NCBI GenBank assembly: GCA_030683005.1
Contig: JAUXMY010000042.1
Span: 62,001 to 126,000, forward strand
DNA from: Caulobacter sp.
GTDB taxonomy: Bacteria > Pseudomonadota > Alphaproteobacteria > Caulobacterales > Caulobacteraceae
DNA: 64,000 nt
Direction: 5' to 3'
Positions 16,752-25,855 of the stretch are shown in pieces. Each line of letters opens with the position of its first letter. Position 1 is the stretch's first letter. Under the pieces are notes generated by a model. That model was not told where the DNA came from. It saw nothing but the letters and a program-made list of their open reading frames with translations, and did not search any database. Position numbers and translations under genes: made by a program.

Positions 16752-17912
16752 ATGCGTCTGATCGAGCGCTACCTTTTTCGCCAACTGCTGACGCCGACCC
16801 TGCTGGCCACCGCCGCGTTGGGGGCCGTTGGACTGCTGAGCCAGAGTCTGGGACGCCTCGATATCATCATCGAGCAGCGCCAGACGGCCTGGATCTATCT
16901 GCAGGTCATCCTGCTGGCGATGCCGCAGCTGATGAACCTGATCCTGCCGATCGCCATCTTCGTCGCCGCCCTGGTGGCGCTGAACCGGCTGCAGACGGAC
17001 CATGAACTGGTGGTCTGCCAGGCAGGCGGGATGAGCCGCTGGCGCCTGATCTCACCAGCGGTCCGGCTCGCGACGCTGGCGGTTCTGGTCGGGCTTGTGG
17101 TGAATCTGTGGATCCAGCCCGCGTCCTATCGGGCCATGCGCGAGATTGTCTCGGCGGCGCGAAGCGACGTGGCCGCGACCCTCATCCGTGAAGGCGAGTT
17201 CTCCGAACCGGCCCCGAGACTGACCGTCTACGGCCAGACCGTCGATCCGGACGGCCAGATTCGCAACCTGTTCATTCATCATCGCAAGCTGGATGGTACG
17301 GCCACCACCTACACCGCCCGCGAGGGGCGTATCACCCAACGTGGCGGCAAGCCGGTGCTGGTGATGCGCAACGGGTCGAACCAGGAATTCTCAACCACCG
17401 GGGTGCTGAACTATCTGTCATTCGAGGAATACGCCCTCGAGCTCGGCCCCTTCCTCAATACTTCGGAGGCGGTCACTTACAAGGCTTCCGACCGCTACCT
17501 GCATGAGCTGTTCAGGCCGGACCTGTCCCAGCCCTACGAGCGAAAAAATCGCGAAAAGCTGCTGGCCGAAGGGCATTCCCGTCTGGCGTCGCCGCTCTAC
17601 AGCCTGGCCTTCATGGCCCTTGCCCTGGCCGCCGTCATCGGATCCAGCTTCAGCCGCATGGGCTATGGCCGTCGCATCGCCGTCGTCGGCGCCGCGGCGG
17701 CGACGGTGCGGATCGTCGGCTTCGCGGTCCAGGCCGCCTGCGAGGACACGCCGGCGCTCAACATCGTGCAGTATCTGATCCCGCTCGGCGCCATGGCCTG
17801 GGGTTTCGGACAGCTGTATCGACCCGTTCGGCGGCGCCAGGGCTGGCGGGAATGGTTGCCCTTCGGCTTCAGCGAGTCACGCAAGGCCCCTGTGGCGGGT
17901 GTGGCGACATGA
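16752..17912 (+). CDS. lptF: LPS export ABC transporter permease LptF
   Basis: 386 aa. Inner-membrane permease that with LptG and the LptB ATPase extracts LPS and pushes it onto the Lpt bridge. N-terminus MRLIERYLFRQLLTPTLLAT is typical; about six membrane helices in two groups of three flank a periplasmic beta-jellyroll (roughly residues 130-280, e.g. RNLFIHHRKLDGTATTYTA). Divergent from pepA; first gene of a six-gene coupled operon. Its stop overlaps the lptG start (ATGA). Confidence 0.93.
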   Translation: MRLIERYLFRQLLTPTLLATAALGAVGLLSQSLGRLDIIIEQRQTAWIYLQVILLAMPQLMNLILPIAIFVAALVALNRLQTDHELVVCQAGGMSRWRLISPAVRLATLAVLVGLVVNLWIQPASYRAMREIVSAARSDVAATLIREGEFSEPAPRLTVYGQTVDPDGQIRNLFIHHRKLDGTATTYTAREGRITQRGGKPVLVMRNGSNQEFSTTGVLNYLSFEEYALELGPFLNTSEAVTYKASDRYLHELFRPDLSQPYERKNREKLLAEGHSRLASPLYSLAFMALALAAVIGSSFSRMGYGRRIAVVGAAAATVRIVGFAVQAACEDTPALNIVQYLIPLGAMAWGFGQLYRPVRRRQGWREWLPFGFSESRKAPVAGVAT

Positions 17913-19057
17913 ACCTCGGGGTTGGACGGCTTGAACGTTATGTGCTGTCGCGCACGCTGATCGGCGTTGCGGGCGCCCTGGCCGTGATCGGGTCGGTCAT
18001 CCTGCTGATCGATTTCGTCGAGGTGTCGCGCACGGTCGGCGGGCGGGGCGACGCGGGCTTCCCCCGCCTGCTGTGGCTGACCCTGCTCAAGGCGCCGTCG
18101 ACCATTCTGACGCTGCTGCCCTTCGCCTTCCTGTTCGGGACTCTCGCAGCGTTCGTGGGCCTTAACCGGCGCAGCGAACTGATCGCCATGCGCGCGGCCG
18201 GAGTCTCGGCCTGGCGGTTCATCCTGCCCGCCACCGGAGCCGCCTTCATGGTCGGCGCGGTCACCATCGCCGCCCTGAACCCTCTGGCCGCGATGCTTGG
18301 AGCCCAGTTCGAACAGTCCAGGGACGCGGTGCTGGAAGAGTTCCAGACGTCCACGCCCAAGGACACCTGGCTGCGCCAGGGCGACGAGTCCTCGCAGGTG
18401 GTGATCCGGGCGCGGTCCCACGACCAGGTCGACGGCACGGTGCGGCTCAAGGACGTATCGATGTTCGTCTATCGAATCACCGCCAGCGGCGGCCTGGAAT
18501 TCACCCGCCGGATCGAGGCTGACGAGGCGCGTCTGATGCCGGGCTACTGGCAGCTGCGCGGCGTGCGCGAGGCGGCGCCGGGCGCCGGATCGGTCCGCTC
18601 CGAGACTCTTTCCATCCCCTCGACCCTGGACGAGCAGGCGGCCATCGAGCGCTTCACGACGCCGGCAGCCATCGCCTTCTGGCGCCTTCCGGCGACAATC
18701 CGCGGGACGGAATCGGCCGGGTTCTCCGCCCTGCCCTACCGGCTGCGGCTGCACCAGCTGCTCGCCACGCCGATCCTGTTCGCGGCCATGTCGCTGCTGG
18801 CGGCGGCGTTCTCCCTGCGGCTGATGCGGCTGGGCGGACTTGCGGCCCTGGCCGGATCGGGCGTGGCGCTGGGCTTCGTCTTCTTCTTCTTCAACCAGTT
18901 CTGCGGTGCGCTGGGCAAGGCCGAGATCGTGCCAGCCTTCGCGGCCGCCTGGGCCCCGCCGATGCTGGCGCTGTTATCGGGACTGACGCTGCTTTGCTAT
19001 ACGGAAGACGGTGGAATCGTGCGGGGGCGCGTCGCCGGGAGGAAGACCGCCACATGA
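17909..19057 (+). CDS. lptG: LPS export ABC transporter permease LptG
   Basis: 382 aa from ATG 17909, which overlaps the lptF stop by 4 nt. N-terminus RLERYVLSRTLIGVAGALAV, helix LLIDFVEVSR, coupling-helix area GLNRRSELIAMRAAGVSAWRF (contact with LptB), a periplasmic domain, and three C-terminal helices including LGFVFFFFNQFCGALG. Partner of LptF. Ends in a second ATGA overlap with lptD. Confidence 0.93.
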   Translation: MNLGVGRLERYVLSRTLIGVAGALAVIGSVILLIDFVEVSRTVGGRGDAGFPRLLWLTLLKAPSTILTLLPFAFLFGTLAAFVGLNRRSELIAMRAAGVSAWRFILPATGAAFMVGAVTIAALNPLAAMLGAQFEQSRDAVLEEFQTSTPKDTWLRQGDESSQVVIRARSHDQVDGTVRLKDVSMFVYRITASGGLEFTRRIEADEARLMPGYWQLRGVREAAPGAGSVRSETLSIPSTLDEQAAIERFTTPAAIAFWRLPATIRGTESAGFSALPYRLRLHQLLATPILFAAMSLLAAAFSLRLMRLGGLAALAGSGVALGFVFFFFNQFCGALGKAEIVPAFAAAWAPPMLALLSGLTLLCYTEDGGIVRGRVAGRKTAT

Positions 19058-21330
19058 CGACCGCCAGTCGAGCCCTGAGACGGCCCCGTGGACGCGAGCT
19101 TCTGCTGGCCGGAGTCGCCGGCGCGGCGCTGGCGTCCGTTTCGCCGGCCCTGGCGCAGGATTTCCCGGCCATCCCGACCGCCCCGGCCACCGCGCCTCCT
19201 GTGGACGACGGCCTGGGCGAAGCGGGATTCTATCTGGAGTCCGACAGCCTGATTCAGGACGACGGCGCCCGAATGGTCACCGCGGAGGGCGATGTCGAGG
19301 TCCGCTATCGAGGCCGCACCCTGCGGGCCCGATCCCTTGTCTATGACGTCAGCGCCGGACTGATCACCGCGCGCGGCGACGTCGTCGTGATCGATCCCTC
19401 AGGCGCGGTCACTTTCGCCGACGAGATGGTGCTGGACGAGGAAATGCGCGCCGGCGTGGCGCGAGGCTTCTCCGCCCGCCTGCAGGACAACGCCAAGATC
19501 GCCGCCAGCACTGCCGTACGCCGCAGCGATCTGGTCAACGAACTGACCCAGGCGATCTACACGCCCTGCGAGATCTGCGCCGACGACAAAACCAAGCCGC
19601 CGACCTGGTCTATCCGGGCCGACAAGGTGGTCCAGGACCGCGAGAAGCAGGTCATTTACTATCGCAACGCCGTCATCGAGATGTGGGGCGTTCCGGTCTT
19701 CTACGCGCCGGTCTTCTGGCATCCCGACCCCAGCGCCGAGCGCAAGAGCGGACTGCTGGCCCCAAAGGTGGTCGGCTCCGCTCGCCGGGGTCTGTCGTAC
19801 GAGCAGCCCTATGCCCTGATCATCTCGCCCTCCGAAGACCTGGTGATCAGTCCACAGATCAACACGAAGGTGAATCCCTTCCTGAACCTGCAGTGGCGCC
19901 GGCGCTTTTCGTCCGGCCAGATCACCGCCCGTCTCGGCTACACCTACGAGCGTGATCTGGACGGCGACGGCGATCGTCTGGGCGACCTCACCTCACGCAG
20001 CTACATCCTCGCCGACGGCGCCTTCCGGATTGACGAGAACTGGCGCTGGGGCTTCGCGGCGGAGCGCGCATCCGACGACCTTCTGTTCGACAAGTACGAC
20101 ATCACCAATGTCTACGAACAGCGCGGTCTTATACCGTCCGACGACCGCCGCCTGACCTCGCAGCTCTATGCCATGCGGCAGGACGAACGTTCCTGGTTCT
20201 CGGTTTCGGCGCTCAGCATCCAGGGCCTGCGCCCGATCGACAGTGACCGCACCTTCCCGACCATCGCGCCGCTGATCGAAGGGCGCTGGGAGCCGGAGGG
20301 GCCGGTGCTCGGCGGGCGCCTGCGCCTCCAGGGCAGCGCCGTCGCCCTGACCCGCGAACAATCCCAGTTCGTCTCGACCCAGCCGGGCGCGGACAGCCGG
20401 CGGGTCAGCGCCATGGCCGACTGGCGGGACACCTGGACCTTCGACAGCGGCCTGCGCCTGTCGCCGTTCGCGCAGGTGCGCGGCGATGTTTACAGCCTCG
20501 ACGAACTGCCCGCTCCGGATCCGGCCTCCGACACGGTCACCCGGGCCGTGGGCGTGGCCGGCGTCGACGTCAGTTTTCCACTGATGCGCAGGGACGGCGC
20601 CCGTACGATCGTGCTGGAGCCGCTGCTGCAGATCGCGCTGTCGCCGGAGATCGACCAGGGCACATCAATCCCGAACGAAGACAGCGCAGTCCTGGAGTTC
20701 GACGAGACCAATCTGCTGCGGGCCAACAAGTTTCCGGGCTTTGACCGCTACGAGGGCGGACAGCGTATCAATGTCGGCGCCCGCGCCAGCGTCGAGTACG
20801 ACAGCGGTCGGGGCGGCAGCATCCTGGTGGGGCGGACCTTCAGGGCCGAGCCGGACCCCCAGTTTCCGCCCCGGAGCGGACTGCAGACCACGAAGTCCGA
20901 CTGGATCGTTGCGGCCGAGGGCCGTCCGTTCGAGAGCGTCAGCTTCTTCACCCGCGCCAGGCTCAGCGAGGCCAAGGGCGACGTGCGGCGCTTCGAAGCA
21001 GGTATCGACGTCGACACCACCCGCGCCCGCGGGTTTGTCCGGTACCTGCGGGACAATCAGGACATCACCGGCGTGCAACGCGAGGACCTCGACTTCGCGG
21101 GTGAGATCATGGTCACCGGCAACTGGGGCGTCACCTTCGCGGGCGTCCGCGACATCGAGAGTGATGTGTGGCGGCGCCAGGAATTCGGCGGCCTCTACCG
21201 CGACGACTGCCTCGAAATCGCGGTCATCTGGGTGCATGAGGAAACCTACAACCGGTCGCTGGGCCCGACGGACTCGGTGGTCCTGCGCCTAACGCTCGCC
21301 ACATTGGGCGATAAAGGCTACAGGCAGTGA
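19054..21330 (+). CDS. lptD: LPS-assembly outer membrane protein LptD
   Basis: 758 aa. N-terminal signal peptide ending in SPALAQ, then the OstA/LptA-like jellyroll (e.g. EGDVEVRYRGRTLRA, ARGDVVVIDPSGAVTFAD, about residues 55-150), then the LptD beta-barrel domain to the end. Cysteines in TPCEICADD and in the C-terminal RDDCLEIAV could form the disulphide needed for assembly, as known for LptD; the pairing is inferred. Coupled to lptG (ATGA) and to surA (GTGA), so the bridge components and the periplasmic chaperone are made together. Confidence 0.93.
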   Translation: MTTASRALRRPRGRELLLAGVAGAALASVSPALAQDFPAIPTAPATAPPVDDGLGEAGFYLESDSLIQDDGARMVTAEGDVEVRYRGRTLRARSLVYDVSAGLITARGDVVVIDPSGAVTFADEMVLDEEMRAGVARGFSARLQDNAKIAASTAVRRSDLVNELTQAIYTPCEICADDKTKPPTWSIRADKVVQDREKQVIYYRNAVIEMWGVPVFYAPVFWHPDPSAERKSGLLAPKVVGSARRGLSYEQPYALIISPSEDLVISPQINTKVNPFLNLQWRRRFSSGQITARLGYTYERDLDGDGDRLGDLTSRSYILADGAFRIDENWRWGFAAERASDDLLFDKYDITNVYEQRGLIPSDDRRLTSQLYAMRQDERSWFSVSALSIQGLRPIDSDRTFPTIAPLIEGRWEPEGPVLGGRLRLQGSAVALTREQSQFVSTQPGADSRRVSAMADWRDTWTFDSGLRLSPFAQVRGDVYSLDELPAPDPASDTVTRAVGVAGVDVSFPLMRRDGARTIVLEPLLQIALSPEIDQGTSIPNEDSAVLEFDETNLLRANKFPGFDRYEGGQRINVGARASVEYDSGRGGSILVGRTFRAEPDPQFPPRSGLQTTKSDWIVAAEGRPFESVSFFTRARLSEAKGDVRRFEAGIDVDTTRARGFVRYLRDNQDITGVQREDLDFAGEIMVTGNWGVTFAGVRDIESDVWRRQEFGGLYRDDCLEIAVIWVHEETYNRSLGPTDSVVLRLTLATLGDKGYRQ

Positions 21331-22727
21331 CGAACGGCCGGAACCAGGCGTGTCCGCCCGTCGAAGCATTCAAGGGAACGACAAGATTGAATACGTCGAC
21401 GCGTAGCGTGACGAGACTGGCACTGGCGGCAGCGACCGCCCTGAGCCTCGGTTTCGCCCCCATGGTCCAGGCCCAGGTGGCTCCCGTCCCCGGAACCACA
21501 GACGCAGCCCTGGCCGAAGTGACGGAGGCGGCGATCGGCGAGAGCGTCGCCGCGGTCGTCAACGACGACATCATCTCGACCTACGATCTGGTGCAGCGGA
21601 TGCGCCTTTTGTCGATTACGGCCGGGATCCAGCCCGACGAGAACACCCTGCCTCAGCTGCAGCGTGAAGCCATGCGCTCGCTGATCGAGGAACGCCTGCA
21701 GATCCAGGAGCTCCGGAAGGTCGAGAAGGAGCACAAGGCCGAGATCATCGCGACCGACGCCGATGTCGACGCCGAACTGGCGGATGTCGCCAAGGGCAAC
21801 AACATGACGGCTGACCAGATGCTGGCCCAGCTCCGCAGCGCCGGCGTCGGTCCCGAGACCCTGCGCGAACAGATTCGCGCCGAGGTCAGCTGGCAGGGCT
21901 ACATCCGCGGCCGCTACGGCAGCCGCCTGCGCATCGGCCAGGACCAGATCAAGGCCGTCCAGGAGCAGCTGACCGCCTCGGCGGGCAAGCCGCAATACCA
22001 GATCAGCGAAGTCGTCATCGATCCGGCTCGCGTCGGCGGTCTCGACAACGCCGTCCAGGGCGCCGGCCAGCTCATCGTCCAGATCCAGCAGGGCGCGCCC
22101 TTCCCGGCGGTCGCCCGGCAGTTCTCGTCCGCGGCGACGGCGGCCAACGGCGGCGACGCCGGCTGGGTCGGCGCCGGCGAGATGCCGGCCGAGGTCGAGC
22201 AGGCGCTGGAACAGCTGCGCCCCGGCCAGATCTCGCGTCCCATCGTCACCGACGACGGCGTCTACATCATCGCGCTGCGCGACAAGCGCGCCGGTTCCAA
22301 CGTCTCGCTGGTCAGCCTCAAGCAGGCCGCCGTTCCGCTCGCGGCCGACGCCTCGCCCGCGCAGGTCCAGGCCGCCGCCACACAGCTCGAAACTCTCCGC
22401 CCGCTGGTCACCGGCTGCGCCGATCTCGAAGCCAAGGCAGCCGACGTCCAGGGCGTCATGGCGGGCGATCTGGGCGAGGCCGAGGTCGCCGGCCTGATCG
22501 AGGGCTTCCAGACCGCCGTGGCGACCACGCCCGACGGCCAGCTGTCGCAGGCCATCCGCACCAATGCCGGACTGCACATGATCATGGTCTGCGGTCGCCG
22601 CCAGAGCGGCGCCCAGATCCCGACCGCGCAGCAGATCGAAAGCCGTCTGGTCGGCCAGCAGCTGTCGATGATCTCCCGTCGCCTGCTCCGCGACCTGCGC
22701 GGCACGGCGACCATCGAGCAGCGGTGA
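21327..22727 (+). CDS. surA: Periplasmic SurA-like peptidylprolyl isomerase/chaperone
   Basis: 466 aa from a GTG overlapping the lptD stop. A TTG at 21387 is an alternative that would give a tighter signal peptide (NTSTRSVTRLALAAATALSL ... VQAQ) and has AAGGGA upstream. SurA N-terminal chaperone domain: AAVVNDDIISTYDLVQRMRLL through LIEERLQIQELRKVE. One parvulin domain follows, with YQISEVVIDP, RQFSSAATAANGGDAGWV and DDGVYIIALRDKR. Helps outer-membrane barrels such as LptD to fold. Immediately coupled to pdxA, an arrangement also known from surA-pdxA-ksgA in enterobacteria. Confidence 0.9.
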   Translation: MTNGRNQACPPVEAFKGTTRLNTSTRSVTRLALAAATALSLGFAPMVQAQVAPVPGTTDAALAEVTEAAIGESVAAVVNDDIISTYDLVQRMRLLSITAGIQPDENTLPQLQREAMRSLIEERLQIQELRKVEKEHKAEIIATDADVDAELADVAKGNNMTADQMLAQLRSAGVGPETLREQIRAEVSWQGYIRGRYGSRLRIGQDQIKAVQEQLTASAGKPQYQISEVVIDPARVGGLDNAVQGAGQLIVQIQQGAPFPAVARQFSSAATAANGGDAGWVGAGEMPAEVEQALEQLRPGQISRPIVTDDGVYIIALRDKRAGSNVSLVSLKQAAVPLAADASPAQVQAAATQLETLRPLVTGCADLEAKAADVQGVMAGDLGEAEVAGLIEGFQTAVATTPDGQLSQAIRTNAGLHMIMVCGRRQSGAQIPTAQQIESRLVGQQLSMISRRLLRDLRGTATIEQR

Positions 22728-23725
22728 CGCCGGCGCCTCTAGCGCTGAGTCTCGGCGATCCCGCCGGAACGGGACCGGAAATCACGGCCAGGGCCTGGCG
22801 CGCCCTCCGCCAGAGCGGACCCGCGTTCATGGTCATCGGCGATCGCCAGGCGCTGGAGTCCGCGCCCGGCGGCCCGGTCCCCGTGCAGACGGTGACCCGG
22901 CCGGAGGACGCAGCGATCGTTTTCGCCGACGCGCTGCCGGTGCTGGACATCCCGCTGACCACCTCGGTCGTGGCCGGACAGCCCAACCCCGCCAACGCCG
23001 CCGCCGTGATCCGCTGGATCGAGACCGGCGTGGCCCTGGCCCTGACCGGCGCGGCCAGCGGCCTGGTCACCGCCCCCATCGCCAAGGCCCCGCTCTACGC
23101 CGCCGGCTTCGGCTTTCCGGGCCATACCGAGTTCCTCGCCGAACTGACCGCCGCCAGCCGCCACGACGGCGCGCGGGGACCGGTGATGATGCTGACCGCC
23201 GCCGACCTGCGCGTGGCCCTGGTGACCATCCACGAGCCGCTGGCAAAGGTTCCGGGGCTGCTCACGGTCGAGAAGATCGTCAATGCCGGGCTGGTGACGG
23301 CCCAGGCCCTGCGTCGCGACTTCGGCATCGCCGCCCCGCGCCTGGCCGTCGCGGGCCTCAATCCGCACGCCGGCGAATCAGGATCACTGGGCCGCGAGGA
23401 GATCGAGGTCATCGCCCCGGCCGTCCGGGCGCTGCGCGAGCTGGGCGTCGAGGCAACCGGCCCCTCGCCCGCCGACAGCCTGTTCCATCCCGAGGCCCGC
23501 GCCCGCTACGACGCTGTGCTCTGCATGTACCATGACCAGGCGCTGATCCCGGTGAAGATGCTCGACTTCTGGGGCGGGGTGAACGTCACCCTGGGCCTGC
23601 CCATCGTCCGCACCTCCCCCGACCACGGCACCGGCTTCGACATCGCCGGCCGGGGCATCGCCCGCCCCGACAGCCTGATCGCGGCCATCCGGCTGGCGGC
23701 GGAAATCGCGGCGCGGCGGGGGTAG
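22724..23725 (+). CDS. pdxA: 4-hydroxythreonine-4-phosphate dehydrogenase
   Basis: 333 aa from a GTG overlapping the surA stop (GTGA). NAD-dependent oxidation in the DXP-dependent pyridoxal phosphate pathway. Features: ALSLGDPAGTGPEITA at the N-terminus, VTAPIAKAPLYAAGF, metal-site His in GFPGHTEFLAELT, NPHAGESGSLGREE and CMYHDQALIPVKML. Standard length. Separated from rsmA by a perfect 32-bp inverted repeat. Confidence 0.96.
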   Translation: MTPAPLALSLGDPAGTGPEITARAWRALRQSGPAFMVIGDRQALESAPGGPVPVQTVTRPEDAAIVFADALPVLDIPLTTSVVAGQPNPANAAAVIRWIETGVALALTGAASGLVTAPIAKAPLYAAGFGFPGHTEFLAELTAASRHDGARGPVMMLTAADLRVALVTIHEPLAKVPGLLTVEKIVNAGLVTAQALRRDFGIAAPRLAVAGLNPHAGESGSLGREEIEVIAPAVRALRELGVEATGPSPADSLFHPEARARYDAVLCMYHDQALIPVKMLDFWGGVNVTLGLPIVRTSPDHGTGFDIAGRGIARPDSLIAAIRLAAEIAARRG

Positions 23726-23755
23726 CGGGCGCCCTCCTGTCCCGTTCCCTCTCCC

Positions 23756-23879
23756 CGTCATCGTCGGACTTGTTCCGACGACCCATGCGTGGTGCGTACG
23801 GGGAGTGGCGCCGACGGGCCGAAGCGCGTAACAGCCGACGCCGTGTTCATGGGTCGTCGGAACAAGTCCGACGATGACG
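23756..23879. repeat. Perfect 32-bp inverted repeat between pdxA and rsmA
   Basis: Left arm 23756-23787 and right arm 23848-23879 are exactly complementary over 32 bp, around a 60-nt GC-rich loop. The arm contains CGTCATCGTCGGACTTGTTC followed by CGACGACCCATG. No coding capacity. The element ends 2 bp before the AGGAGGG that serves rsmA. It may be a non-autonomous mobile repeat (MITE-like) or an mRNA-stabilising hairpin. Confidence 0.9.
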
Positions 23880-23893
23880 ATAGGAGGGATGCA

Positions 23894-24709
23894 ATGATCG
23901 ATCTCAGCACCCTCCCCCCGCTCCGCGAGAGCCTGGCCGACCACGGCCTGCTGGCCGACAAGAGCTTTGGCCAGCACTTCCTGCTCGACCTCAACATCAC
24001 GCGGAAGATCGCCCGGCTGGCCGGCCCGCTGGAGGGCCAGACAGTGATCGAGGTCGGGCCCGGCCCCGGCGGCCTGACCCGGGCGCTGGTCGAGGCCGGC
24101 GCGAACGTCATCGCGGTAGAGAAGGACGCCCGGTTCCTGCCGCTGCTGAACGAGCTGGCGGCGGTGTCGGACGGCCGCCTGACCCTGGTGGAGGCCGACG
24201 CCCTGAAGGTCGACGAGGCGGCGCTGGCCTGCGGGCCGGGGCATGTGGTCTCCAACCTGCCCTACAACGTCGGCACGCCGCTGCTGATCAAGTGGCTGAC
24301 CGGCCCGTGGCGGCCGGTCTCCATGACCCTGATGTTTCAGAAGGAAGTCGCCGACCGCATCGCCGCCCCGGCCGGCGCCGACGCCTACGGCCGGCTGAGC
24401 GTGGTCTCCCAGGCGCTGGCGAAGGCCAAGGTGGTCATGGACCTCCCCGCCCGGGCCTTCACCCCGCCGCCGAAGGTCGCCTCGGCCGTGGTGCGCCTGG
24501 ACCCGCTGTCGGACGCCCCACCAGCCGAGCTGATCGCGGCGCTGGAGAAGGTGACGGCCGCCGCCTTCGGCCAGCGGAGGAAGATGCTGCGCTCGAGCCT
24601 GCGTCTGCTGGGCGGCGAGGCGCTGTGCGAGAAGGCCGGCATCGACCCGAATGTGCGGGCCGAGACCGTGCCGGTGGAAGGGTTCTTGCGGCTGGCGCGG
24701 GCGCTGTAG
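23894..24709 (+). CDS. rsmA: 16S rRNA dimethyladenosine transferase
   Basis: 271 aa from ATG 23894, preceded by AGGAGGG at 23882-23888; the open frame further upstream runs through the inverted repeat and is not used. Dimethylates the two adjacent adenines near the 3' end of 16S rRNA (KsgA). Motifs: KSFGQHFLLDLNITRKI, SAM loop EVGPGPGGLTRAL, acidic VEADALKVD, and catalytic NLPYNVGTPLL. The C-terminal helical domain has QRRKMLRSSLR. Last gene of the lpt-surA-pdxA series. Confidence 0.97.
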   Translation: MIDLSTLPPLRESLADHGLLADKSFGQHFLLDLNITRKIARLAGPLEGQTVIEVGPGPGGLTRALVEAGANVIAVEKDARFLPLLNELAAVSDGRLTLVEADALKVDEAALACGPGHVVSNLPYNVGTPLLIKWLTGPWRPVSMTLMFQKEVADRIAAPAGADAYGRLSVVSQALAKAKVVMDLPARAFTPPPKVASAVVRLDPLSDAPPAELIAALEKVTAAAFGQRRKMLRSSLRLLGGEALCEKAGIDPNVRAETVPVEGFLRLARAL

Positions 24710-24767
24710 GTGCCGGACCGAGGAGCGGCGTCATTGCTTCGACTCGCGGTGCTGATAGCTTAGCCCG

Positions 24768-25169
24768 ATGTCGCGGCCCCACTCCCGATCAGCTTGCACG
24801 GCGCTAGCCAGTGCCTTGGCGGCCCTTGCGATCGCCTTGACCCAAACGGCCGCTCTTGCTGAGGACCTTGGCCCGGTATGCCCGAAGGCCGCCGGCTTCA
24901 TTGCTGGTCCATTCGTGCCGGACGAAAACACAGCACGTTCATTATTCTTGGCGGTCGAATCTGCCCGAATGCCTAACGTCGACAAGTCGAAGTTTTCCGA
25001 GATCATCATCAACGAAGATAGAAACACATGGACAGTGTTTCGGGCGCAGCCACTACCCGCGCCCCGAACTGACGGCTGGATCACCGTGCCGTCCTTCGGA
25101 GGTGGGACCCTGTCCATGACGATCGACAAGTGCAGCGGCGCGATTTCAAACGCCTACTATCAGCGCTGA
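24768..25169 (+). CDS. Exported protein of unknown function
   Basis: 133 aa. The N-terminus is Sec signal-like (SACTALASALAALAIALTQT, then AALAED). The mature part has two cysteines (PVCPKAAGF and DKCSGAI) that could bond, and a fold-like ending (GGGTLSMTIDKCSGAISNAYYQR) reminiscent of small NTF2-like immunity-type domains, but I am not sure of that. It is a lone gene between rsmA and the convergent gmk, with codon use less GC-biased than its neighbours, so possibly a recent arrival. Confidence 0.6.
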   Translation: MSRPHSRSACTALASALAALAIALTQTAALAEDLGPVCPKAAGFIAGPFVPDENTARSLFLAVESARMPNVDKSKFSEIIINEDRNTWTVFRAQPLPAPRTDGWITVPSFGGGTLSMTIDKCSGAISNAYYQR

Positions 25170-25192
25170 GCCGGCCAGTCGGCATGGAGGAA

Positions 25193-25855
25193 CTACCCCT
25201 CCCCTGCCTCCGGGATCGCCTCCGCCAGCAGGTCCTCGACCAGCGGTTCGATCCAGAGGTTGCGCGAGGCCTTGCGGCGTTCGGCGTGATAGATGTGGGC
25301 CAGTTCGGCGTAGGCGCGGTCGAAGTCGTCGTTCATGACCACATAGTCGAAGGTCTTCCAGTTGGAGACCTCGTCCTTGGCCCGGGCGATGCGCTCGCGG
25401 ATGACCTCTTCGCTGTCCTGCGAGCGGGCGTGCAGGCGGCGGTGCATCTCGGCCAGCGACGGCGGCAGGATGTAGACCAGCACGCAGTCCTGGCGCGCCT
25501 GGCCGCAGATCTTCATGGCGCCCTGGAAGTCGATGTCGAACAGGGTGCTCTGGCCCTTCGACAGGGCCTCCATGATCGGGATCTTCGGGCTGCCGTAGCG
25601 GTTGCCGTAGACCTCGGCCCACTCCAGGAACTCGCCGCGCTCGACCATGGCGTCGAAGGTCGGGCGATCGACGAAGTGGTAATCGCGGCCGTCGTGCTCG
25701 CCCGGACGCGGCGCGCGGGTGGTGGCGGAGATCGACAGGTGCAGGTCGGAGTGGTCGGCGACCAGCCGGCGCGTCAACGAGGTCTTGCCCACCCCGGACG
25801 GCGCCACGACCATCAGCATCAGGCCCCGCGTCGGCCGGGCCTCATCACTCAACAT
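25193..25855 (-). CDS. gmk: Guanylate kinase
   Basis: 220 aa. ATP + GMP to ADP + GDP. P-loop APSGVGKTSLTRRL near residue 18; GMP-binding region SATTRAPRPGEHDGRDYHFV and GEFLEWAEVYGNRYG; lid segment RERIARAKDEV. Start ATG 25855 overlaps the end of the yicC-like gene by 11 nt. Last gene of the fabD-to-gmk minus-strand run. Confidence 0.97.
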   Translation of the reverse strand: MLSDEARPTRGLMLMVVAPSGVGKTSLTRRLVADHSDLHLSISATTRAPRPGEHDGRDYHFVDRPTFDAMVERGEFLEWAEVYGNRYGSPKIPIMEALSKGQSTLFDIDFQGAMKICGQARQDCVLVYILPPSLAEMHRRLHARSQDSEEVIRERIARAKDEVSNWKTFDYVVMNDDFDRAYAELAHIYHAERRKASRNLWIEPLVEDLLAEAIPEAGEG

